Shown here: positions 50,961-58,482 of the stretch, piece after piece | How the letters are laid out: each line of letters starts with the position of its first letter | Position numbering within the stretch: the first letter of the stretch is position 1 | From: JAJDTQ01 sp965204235 | GTDB taxonomy: Bacteria; Desulfobacterota; Binatia; UBA9968; JAJDTQ01 | Length of the DNA: 64,000 bases | Assembly (NCBI GenBank): GCA_965204235.1 | Contig: OZ241979.1 | Coordinates: forward strand, 3,782,001-3,846,000 | Direction of reading: 5' to 3' | Program-made: the position numbers and the translations under genes | Notes under the pieces: model-generated | Told to the model about the DNA's origin: nothing | What the model saw: only the letters and a program-made list of their open reading frames with translations | Database searches by the model: none

Positions 50961-53900
50961 ATGCCTGACGTCCGTCTGATCGAACGGTGGCTGCCGATTG
51001 CGGCGCTTGGGGAAGAGAGCACCCGCGAGCGGCGGTCGATGACGGCGTTGCCGCCGATCTACTACCTTCATGTCTGGTGGGCGCGGCGTCCGCTGGTGGC
51101 GGCGCGGGCCGCGGTGCTGGCATCTCTGCTGCCGGCGGACGCGGATCGGGATCGGTTTCTGCACGTGCTCGGGATCCACGGCGATCCGGTGGCTACTCGA
51201 CGCCGGATCGATGCGGCGAAGCGCACGGGGGAGAACCTGGGACCGGACCCTTATGGCTACAGACGCGCCTTCACGTATGCTCCAAGCGATGAAGACAAGG
51301 GTTGGTTGGCGAGCGCGGCGGGACGCCCATTGTCCTCCGTTTCGGTACTCGATCCGTCCTCCGGCGGCGGCAGCATTCCCATGGAAACGGAGCGGCTGGG
51401 GACCGCTTCCCTGGCGAACGACCTCAACCCTGTCGCTGCGCTGATTCTCATGGCCACCGTCGATTGGCCGTTCCGACATGGGTCCGCGCTGCTCGAATCG
51501 TTCGAGGCGTTGAGCCGCGAGTTTATCAGCCATGCGGAGCCGAAGTACGAGGGAGTTTTTCCTCCTGAACCCGATAGCGTTCAGATCGTCGGTTACCTCT
51601 GGGCGCGCACCATCACTTGCCCGTACTGCGACGGGCTCATTCCGCTCTCACCCAACTGGCGGCTGACGTCGGGCGGTACCGGGGTCAGGCTCATGCCGCA
51701 TCTCGGCGGCGGCCCCGGATCGGAGGGCCGCGCCTGCGCGTTCGACATCGTGGATTCCGCAGCGGAGCAGTCGCCGGGCACGGTCTCGGACGGGGCGGGG
51801 GACTGTCCCTACCCGGATTGCGGGCGCATCATCGACGGGGACGTGATCAAGGAACAGGCGCAGGCCGGGAAAATGGGGGAGCAGCTCTACGCCGTCGTCT
51901 ATAAGGAGCGGGTCGAAGTCAGGACGAAGACGGGGCGGGTTCGCGAGAAGTGGGTGCGCGGCTACCGGGCGCCGCGGCCGGAGGACGACAACGGCGCTCT
52001 GGTTCGGGCGCGGCTCGACGAGAAGTTGCCGGAGTGGGAGGCCTTCGACATCGTGCCGAGCGAGCGGTTTCCCGAGACGAGCAACGACGACCGGCCCATA
52101 CAGTACGGGATGCCGCTGTGGCGCGACCTGTTCTCGCCCCGCCAGCTTCTCTGCCACGGCGCGAGCGTGGAAGTCTTCCGGGAGATGCTGGACGCCGACC
52201 GGTCCGCTGGCCGGTTGGACGAAGCCCGGAAGGCGGCTTACGGGTACTTGGCGCTGACGCTCGACAAGCTGCGCGATTACAATTCCCGCATGACCCGCTG
52301 GCACGTGAATCGGGAGGTCATGGTCAACACGTTCGACCGGCATGACTTCTCCTTCAAGTGGTCCTACGCCGAGATGGCCCCTCTGGTCACCGGTCTCGGC
52401 TACGACTGGGCCATCGGGCAAACCGCCAAGTGCATCGCCGAACTCGTCGCACTCGTCCGCCCCGCTGCCCCGGCCGGCGAGGGTGACCTGTTCGCCGGGA
52501 CCGATCTCATCGCCCGCGCCAGCCGTCTCGAAGCCGCCAACCACCCCGCCGGCGCAAACCGCCCTGGCCCCATCGACCCCGGCGACGACCGAGCCTCCCC
52601 CGCCCCGCCCCCCATCACCATCACCTGCAAGCCGGGGGACAGCCTGGACCATCTCGGGGACGCCTCCATCGACGTGGTGGTGATGGACCTGCCGTACTAC
52701 GACAACGTGATGTACGCGGAGTTGTCGGACTTCTTCTACGTGTGGCTCAAGCGCACCGCGGGGCGCGTCTTCCCGGAGTTGTTCCGCCGCCAGCTCACGG
52801 ACAAGGAGAACGAGGCGGTGGCCAACCCGGCCAGGTTCCGGGGAGAGAAGGGCGCGCGGGCGCTCGCCGGGCAGGAATACCGGGAGCGGATGGCGGCCAT
52901 CTTCGCCGAATGCCGCCGGGTGCTGAAGCCGGACGGGATCATGACCCTCATGTTCACCCACAAGGCCACCGGCGCCTGGGACGCGCTCACCAAGGGGTTG
53001 ATCGAGTCGGGTTTCATCATCACCGCCTCGTGGCCCGTCAACACCGAGGCCGAAGGCAGCCTGCACATCAAGGACAAGGCCGCGGCCAACAGCACCATCT
53101 TCCTGGTGTGCCGCCCGCGGGCCGTCGAACCCCAAACCTTCCTGGTGCGGGACGAGCCGAACCTGTACTGGGAGGACGTGGAGCCCAAGGTGGCGCAAGC
53201 GGTGCGGCGGCGGGTAGGCGAGTTCCAGGACGCGGGCATCACCGGGGTCGATCTCTACCTGGCCTCCTTCGGGCCGGCGCTGGAGGAGTTCTCGCGCCAC
53301 TGGCCGCTCAAACGCGGCACGCCGCGGGAGCTGCCGGCAGAGCGCCGCCGTCGGCGCCAGCAGGTGCTGTTCGAGGAGGAATGGGACCCCTACGCGGTAA
53401 CGCCGGAGGATGCGTTGGACGCGGCCCGGCGCGAGGTCAAGCGCTGGATTCTGGAACAACTGACCCATCTCAAGGCCAACGCCGACCTCGACCCCGTGAC
53501 GTCTTTCTTCGTCCTGTCCTGGCACGCCTTCCGTGCGCCCGCGTTCTCCTACGACGAAGCGCTCAAGCTCGCCCGCGCCACCGGCGTCGATCTGGACGGC
53601 GAGGTCGTGGGCCGGCTCGCCGAGAAGAAGGGGAGCGACGTCCGCCTCTGGGACAGCGCGCGGCGGGCCGCCAAGGGCGCGCTGGGTCCCGCGGACGGCT
53701 CCCGCGGCATGATCGACGCGATCCACCACGCCGCCAACCTGGCCCGGCTCCGCTCCCTGGACGCGGCGCGGGACCTGCTGGCCGCCGCCCGGGTGGACCG
53801 GGACCAGCGTTTCTTCGCTTCCCTGGAAGCGGTGCTGGAGGTGCTGCCGGTCTCCGGCGCGTTTACCGGCGTCGAGTTGACGGGCGAGGCCGCGGCGTCC

Positions 53901-54002
53901 GGCTCCGACTTCGAGATCCTCTACCACCTCTCCCGACTCGCGTACGGAGACCGCATCGACGAGCCGGAGCAGTTGAAGCTGTGGCAGGACGAGGTTCGCT
54001 GA
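50961..54002 (+). CDS. DUF1156 DNA methyltransferase
   Basis: A 1013-residue adenine-specific-type methylase of DUF1156 defence loci. The N-terminal DUF1156 block has IERWLPIAALGEES and YYLHVWWARRPLVAARAA. The AdoMet motif is VLDPSSGGGSIPMETERLG with NDLNPVAALI. Motif IV (residues 576-579) is DLPY in VVMDLPYYDNVMYAELSDFF, where DPPY is normal. CPYCDGLIPL and CPYPDCGRII form a zinc-ribbon-like insert between motifs. The C-terminal third is helical. It presumably marks host DNA in a methylase-helicase-ATPase system. It starts at ATG 50961 without a clear ribosome site, right after decayed gene remnants, and ends 3 bases before the helicase gene. Confidence 0.88.
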   Translation: MPDVRLIERWLPIAALGEESTRERRSMTALPPIYYLHVWWARRPLVAARAAVLASLLPADADRDRFLHVLGIHGDPVATRRRIDAAKRTGENLGPDPYGYRRAFTYAPSDEDKGWLASAAGRPLSSVSVLDPSSGGGSIPMETERLGTASLANDLNPVAALILMATVDWPFRHGSALLESFEALSREFISHAEPKYEGVFPPEPDSVQIVGYLWARTITCPYCDGLIPLSPNWRLTSGGTGVRLMPHLGGGPGSEGRACAFDIVDSAAEQSPGTVSDGAGDCPYPDCGRIIDGDVIKEQAQAGKMGEQLYAVVYKERVEVRTKTGRVREKWVRGYRAPRPEDDNGALVRARLDEKLPEWEAFDIVPSERFPETSNDDRPIQYGMPLWRDLFSPRQLLCHGASVEVFREMLDADRSAGRLDEARKAAYGYLALTLDKLRDYNSRMTRWHVNREVMVNTFDRHDFSFKWSYAEMAPLVTGLGYDWAIGQTAKCIAELVALVRPAAPAGEGDLFAGTDLIARASRLEAANHPAGANRPGPIDPGDDRASPAPPPITITCKPGDSLDHLGDASIDVVVMDLPYYDNVMYAELSDFFYVWLKRTAGRVFPELFRRQLTDKENEAVANPARFRGEKGARALAGQEYRERMAAIFAECRRVLKPDGIMTLMFTHKATGAWDALTKGLIESGFIITASWPVNTEAEGSLHIKDKAAANSTIFLVCRPRAVEPQTFLVRDEPNLYWEDVEPKVAQAVRRRVGEFQDAGITGVDLYLASFGPALEEFSRHWPLKRGTPRELPAERRRRRQQVLFEEEWDPYAVTPEDALDAARREVKRWILEQLTHLKANADLDPVTSFFVLSWHAFRAPAFSYDEALKLARATGVDLDGEVVGRLAEKKGSDVRLWDSARRAAKGALGPADGSRGMIDAIHHAANLARLRSLDAARDLLAAARVDRDQRFFASLEAVLEVLPVSGAFTGVELTGEAAASGSDFEILYHLSRLAYGDRIDEPEQLKLWQDEVR

Positions 54003-54005
54003 ACC

Positions 54006-57000
54006 ATGCTTCGGGACCGGGAATGGAAACTCAAGTACACGCCCGACGACGGCGACCTGGTGCGGCTCTTCTACGTCCCCGCGCTGGAAGACGCCGAGCG
54101 CTACGACCGCCTGACCGGCTATTTCAACGCCGGCGCCCTTGCCTTGGCCGCGCGCGGCATCGAAGGGCTGGTGCGCAACCGCGGCCGCATGCGCCTCATG
54201 GTGGGCTGTACGCTGTCCCAGCCCGAGATCGAGGCCATCGAGCGCGGAGAGGAGTTGCGCCGGCAAGTCGAGGCGCACTTGGCGGCCCTTCCCCTGGCCC
54301 CGCCGGATGCGGCCGCTTCCGGCGCCCTGGAGTTGCTGGCCTGGATGGTGGCCCGGGGCTGCCTGGACGTGAAGGTGGCGGTGCCCTGCGACGCCGGCGG
54401 AAGGCCGGTGAGCGAAGACGGCATCTTCCACGAGAAGGCCGGCGTCATCGAGGACCGCACCGGCGAGCGGCTCGCCTGGAACGGCAGCCTGAACGAGACC
54501 GCGGCCGGCTGGCGCACGAACTGGGAGAGCATCAACGTCTTCACCAGTTGGGGGCCGCAGCCGGAGCGGGTGGCCGCGGAGGACGAGAACTTCGCGCGTA
54601 TCTGGGCCGGGCGGAGCCCCCGGCTGATGGTGCTCGACGTGCCGGACGCGGCCCGGCGGAACCTGCTGCGTTTCCTGCCCGCGGAAGACGCGTTGCCGGA
54701 ACGGTTGAAGGGAGTCGTGGAGGGGACCACCGGGACGCCGGAGGCCGCGGAGACGCCGCCGGCCGGTCCGGGGCCTCCGCCGTCCGCGGAGTCTCCCGCG
54801 GACCTGCGAAGCCGGGTGTGGGCCTTCATCCAGCGCGCGCCGACCATCCCCCACGGCGGCGCGCAAGTGGGCGAGGCCACCGCCGCGGTGACGCCGTGGC
54901 CGCACCAGGTCCGGGCCTTCGAACGCCTGTACGGGAACTGGCCTCCGAAGTTGTTGATCGCGGACGAGGTGGGGCTCGGCAAGACCATCCAGGCGGGACT
55001 GCTGCTCCGTCAGGCGTGGCTGGCCGGGCAGGCGAAACGCATACTGATCCTGGCGCCCAAGGCGGTGCTGGGGCAGTGGCAGACGGAGTTGCGAGAGAAG
55101 TTCAACCTCAACTGGCCCATCTACGACGGCCACAAGTTGGCATGGTATCCGTCGCCGGCGTTGCGGGGCGGTCACAAGCGCGAGGCGGCGCACCGGCACT
55201 GGCATGAAGAGCCGGTGGTGATCGCGTCGAGCCACCTCCTGCGACGGCGGGAACGGGCCGAGGCGCTCCTGGAAAACGGGCAACCCTGGGACTTGGTGGT
55301 CCTGGACGAAGCCCACCACGCGCGCCGGCGCGCGCCCGGCACGGCCGGCGAAGGCGGCCCCAACGCGCTGCTCCGACTGATGCAGCGGCTCCGGGAACGC
55401 GCCCGGGGCCTGCTGCTGCTCACGGCCACGCCCATGCAGGTCCATCCGGTGGAAGTGTGGGACCTGTTGCACCTTCTGGGTCTGCCGCCGGAGTGGAGCG
55501 CGGCCGCCTTCCTGGAGTTCTTCGACGACCTCGACGCGCCGAGTCCGTCGCCGGAAGCGCTCGAACGCATGGCGCGGCTGTTCCGGGCCGCGGAGCGCGA
55601 CTACGGCAAGGTGGCCCGGGAAGACGTCCAGCGCCTCACCGAACTGTCGCGGCTCAAGGCCGACAAAGTGCTCCGGGCGCTTCGGGGCGTCGCCACCATC
55701 CCGCGCCGGCAACTGGAGACCACGGAGCGCCAAGCGGCCCTGGGCGTCATGCGTGCGCATACTCCGATCCGGCATCTGGTGTCACGGCACACCCGGGAGC
55801 TGCTGCGCCGCTACTTCAAGGAGGGTTTGCTCTCGACCCCCATCGCCGAGCGGCAGGTGGAGGACCGGTTCATCCCCATGACCACGGCGGAAAGGGGACT
55901 CTACCAGGCGGTGGAAGAATACATCACCAACACCTACAACCAGGCCGCCGCGGCCGAGCGGTCCGCGGTGGGATTCGTGATGACCATCTACCGGCGCCGG
56001 CTGGCGAGCAGCTTCCGTGCGCTTCGGGTCACGCTGGAACGGCGCCTCGACGCCATCCGGGACGGTGACGGAGGGCGGCTGGCCGGGCTCGAAGAGGACG
56101 CGCCGGACGACGAGGCGGTGGACGAGATCCTCGACGTGGACGAAATGGCGGACCTGGAGCGCCGGGCCCTGGCCGCGGAGGAAGGGACGGAGATCGAAAG
56201 CCTGCTCGACCGCGTCCGGGCGCTGCCGCGGGACGGCAAGCTGGCGCGTCTGACGGAGGTCCTGGCCGGGCTGCGTCAACAGGGCTACCGGCAGGCGATG
56301 GTGTTCACCCAGTACGTGGACACCCTGGAGTTCCTGCGCGACGCGCTTCGAGAGCCCGGGGACTGGCGGTTGATGTGCTTTTCGGGGCGGGGCGGAGAAT
56401 TGCCCGTTACGGATGGCGGGTGGCGGCGCATCGGTCGCGACGACGCCAAACGGCGTTTCCGCGAGGGTGAGGCCGATCTGCTGCTGTGCACGGACGCCGC
56501 GGCCGAGGGGCTGAACTTCCAGTTCTGCGGCGCCCTGGTCAACTACGACATGCCGTGGAACCCCATGCGCGTGGAGCAGCGCATCGGCCGCATCGATCGT
56601 GTCGGTCAGGCGCACCCGACCATCCGCATCGTCAACCTGCAATACGAAGACACGGTGGAGACCGACGTGCATCGGGCGCTCCGAGACCGCATCGGCCTGT
56701 TCGAGTCGGTGGTGGGCCGCCTGCAGCCGATCCTGGCCCGCCTGCCCCGGACCATCTCGCAGGCGGTGCTGTCGGGCGCGGACCGGGACGCCCGGGGCCG
56801 GGCTGACGTGGTGGAGGCCATCGACCGCCAGGTGCGTGAAGCCGGGGGAAGGGGGTTCGACATCGACGCGGTGACGGAAGACGCACTGGCCATGCCCCCG
56901 CGGCCGCAGTCGCCGGTGACCCTGGACGACCTCGACCGGGTCATCGCCTCCCCCGACCTGATGCCCCCCGGCACGGACGTGCAACCCATGGGTCGTCGTG

Positions 57001-57191
57001 AATACGGCCTGCTGACCCCCGGCATGGCGCAACGACTCCGGGTGACCACCGATCCCGCCTATTACGAGGAGAACGCGGAGAGCGTGGAACTGTGGTCCCC
57101 GGGCAACCCGCTGTTCAACCCCCCGGACTTCCTCGCCCCCGCCCCGGCCCCGCCCTCCGACAAGACGCTGAAGGACATCCTGGAGGGATGA
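54006..57191 (+). CDS. PLD/SNF2 helicase of the defence locus
   Basis: A 1061-residue two-part protein. Residues 25-200 are a phospholipase-D-like domain: VRLFYVPALEDAERYDRLTG, then FHEKAGVIED (His/Lys near 141-143) and WNGSLNETAAGW. From about 300 comes an SNF2-type helicase: Walker A ADEVGLGKTIQAG (about 317), DEAH box LDEAHHARR (about 433), LLTATPMQV, then the C-lobe with VFTQYVDTLEFL and the arginine motif VEQRIGRIDRVGQ. It has a single PLD half, so dimerisation would be needed for nuclease action. It sits 3 bases after the methylase gene. Likely a DNA translocase that may cut or block unmarked DNA. Confidence 0.9.
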   Translation: MLRDREWKLKYTPDDGDLVRLFYVPALEDAERYDRLTGYFNAGALALAARGIEGLVRNRGRMRLMVGCTLSQPEIEAIERGEELRRQVEAHLAALPLAPPDAAASGALELLAWMVARGCLDVKVAVPCDAGGRPVSEDGIFHEKAGVIEDRTGERLAWNGSLNETAAGWRTNWESINVFTSWGPQPERVAAEDENFARIWAGRSPRLMVLDVPDAARRNLLRFLPAEDALPERLKGVVEGTTGTPEAAETPPAGPGPPPSAESPADLRSRVWAFIQRAPTIPHGGAQVGEATAAVTPWPHQVRAFERLYGNWPPKLLIADEVGLGKTIQAGLLLRQAWLAGQAKRILILAPKAVLGQWQTELREKFNLNWPIYDGHKLAWYPSPALRGGHKREAAHRHWHEEPVVIASSHLLRRRERAEALLENGQPWDLVVLDEAHHARRRAPGTAGEGGPNALLRLMQRLRERARGLLLLTATPMQVHPVEVWDLLHLLGLPPEWSAAAFLEFFDDLDAPSPSPEALERMARLFRAAERDYGKVAREDVQRLTELSRLKADKVLRALRGVATIPRRQLETTERQAALGVMRAHTPIRHLVSRHTRELLRRYFKEGLLSTPIAERQVEDRFIPMTTAERGLYQAVEEYITNTYNQAAAAERSAVGFVMTIYRRRLASSFRALRVTLERRLDAIRDGDGGRLAGLEEDAPDDEAVDEILDVDEMADLERRALAAEEGTEIESLLDRVRALPRDGKLARLTEVLAGLRQQGYRQAMVFTQYVDTLEFLRDALREPGDWRLMCFSGRGGELPVTDGGWRRIGRDDAKRRFREGEADLLLCTDAAAEGLNFQFCGALVNYDMPWNPMRVEQRIGRIDRVGQAHPTIRIVNLQYEDTVETDVHRALRDRIGLFESVVGRLQPILARLPRTISQAVLSGADRDARGRADVVEAIDRQVREAGGRGFDIDAVTEDALAMPPRPQSPVTLDDLDRVIASPDLMPPGTDVQPMGRREYGLLTPGMAQRLRVTTDPAYYEENAESVELWSPGNPLFNPPDFLAPAPAPPSDKTLKDILEG

Positions 57192-57197
57192 AGAACG

Positions 57198-57423
57198 TTG
57201 GCTTTGGAATACGAAGCCATATGCTGTGCTCCGACGCAGCGACGCGTCTCCGGCCTCGGCGAGGAAGAGGCGGAAACGGTCCTTTCCGCGCTCTGCGCAG
57301 TTGCCGAGCCGGTAGAGTCCCGCTTTCCGTGGCGTCCACAGCTTCGAGATCCGGCGGACGAGATGGTGTTCGAGACCGCGGTCAACGGCAATGCCGATGC
57401 GTTGGTGACTTTCAACCGCCGGA
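57198..57423 (+). pseudogene. Decayed PIN-domain toxin gene
   Basis: From 57198 the frame reads LALEYEAICCAPTQRRVSGL, then AVAEPVESRFPWRPQLRDPA and DEMVFETAVNGNADALVTFN, the middle and end of the PIN-family toxins (COG1569-like). The first ~35 codons, including the first active-site Asp, are missing, and homology stops after TFNRR at 57423, with unrelated sequence to the stop at 57599. No antitoxin gene is seen. It begins 6 bases after the helicase stop, so a deletion ended here. The rest of the gap to 57639 holds nothing that I recognise. Confidence 0.7.
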
Positions 57424-57639
57424 GCCCGCGGACAGACGGTCCAAGTGACCCGCGGGGTTCTGCTCCGTTGGCCCTTCCGGTTTCGGGCCTTCCCGTGACC
57501 GTCGATTCGTTGCAATGCCCCCCGCCCGGTGTTATGCACGCTGGAACGGGATGTGACCGCGGCCCGCAGGACGGCGCCTACGGGCATGTCCATCCCTGAC
57601 GAATCCCGACGGTCGCTTTCTTCCACGCCTTCACGCCCT

Positions 57640-58482
57640 ATGCGCAGCTTCGATCTACTGGAGCCTCGGACGGTCGCCGAAGCGTGCCGGATGCTGGGCG
57701 CCGGCGCGGACGTGCGGCCGGTGAGCGGCGGCACCGCGCTCCTCATCCTCATCAAGCAGGGTCTCCTGAGGCCCCGGACCCTGGTGAACCTCAAGAAGTT
57801 GGAGGGCGCGAACGCCATCACCTGGGACCCTGCCGCGGGCGTCCGGATCGAGGCCATGGCCACCATCCACGAGGTGGAGACCTCGCCGGTGGTGCGCGAG
57901 CGTCTGCCGGTGCTGGCCGCGGCCTGCCACCAGGTGGCCAACGTCCGCATCCGCCACTTGGCCACCATGGGCGGCAACCTGGCCCACGGCGACCATCAGT
58001 CGGACCCCCCGGGCGTGCTGGCGGCCCTGGACGCCGCGGTGGAGTTGCGCGGCGCCCGCGGCGCGCGGACCATGAAGCTGGCGGACTTTCTGGTGGGCGT
58101 GTACGAGACCGCGCTGGAAGAGGGCGAGATGGTCACCGCGGTCACGGTCCCGCCCGTGGAGGGACGGTTGGCGGGACGCTACCTCAAGTTCACCACCGGC
58201 TCGTCGGAGGAGCGGCCTTGCGTGGGGGTGACCGGGCTGGTGCGGCTGGCGGGAGGCCGCCCAGTGGAGGCGCGGCTTGCGGTGGGAGCCGCGGCGGCGC
58301 GGCCGCTGCTGCTGTGCCGGGCGGACCCGTCCGAGGCGGCGTTGGCGGAAATGGCCGACCGGGCCGCGGACGAGATCGACCCCATCCCCGACCTTCGGGG
58401 ATCCGCGGGATACAAGAGGCACTTGGTGAGGGTCCTGGGGCGGCGCGTTCTCGCCTCGGTGTGGAAGGAGGCCTGCCCATGA
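57640..58482 (+). CDS. FAD-binding subunit of a xanthine dehydrogenase/CoxM-like molybdenum hydroxylase
   Basis: A 280-residue medium subunit. FAD motifs are VSGGTALLILIKQG and RHLATMGGNLAHGDHQSDPP; the C-terminal CO-dehydrogenase flavoprotein domain follows from about 170. It passes electrons from the 2Fe-2S subunit to its final acceptor. The ATG at 57640 (MRSFDLLEPRTVAEAC) is the family start. Its stop overlaps the large-subunit ATG (ATGA). Confidence 0.9.
   Translation: MRSFDLLEPRTVAEACRMLGAGADVRPVSGGTALLILIKQGLLRPRTLVNLKKLEGANAITWDPAAGVRIEAMATIHEVETSPVVRERLPVLAAACHQVANVRIRHLATMGGNLAHGDHQSDPPGVLAALDAAVELRGARGARTMKLADFLVGVYETALEEGEMVTAVTVPPVEGRLAGRYLKFTTGSSEERPCVGVTGLVRLAGGRPVEARLAVGAAAARPLLLCRADPSEAALAEMADRAADEIDPIPDLRGSAGYKRHLVRVLGRRVLASVWKEACP

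Noticed and set aside
51648..55775. A 1375-codon open frame on the minus strand
   Set aside because: It is the antisense of the DUF1156 and helicase genes; composition (His/Arg/Gly/Pro-rich) and lack of domains are typical of G+C-rich shadow frames.
35970..57191. BREX or DISARM system
   Set aside because: No PglZ, BrxC or BrxL, and no DrmA/DrmB-like DUF1998 gene was found; the PLD and methylase parts belong to the DUF1156/DUF499 group.
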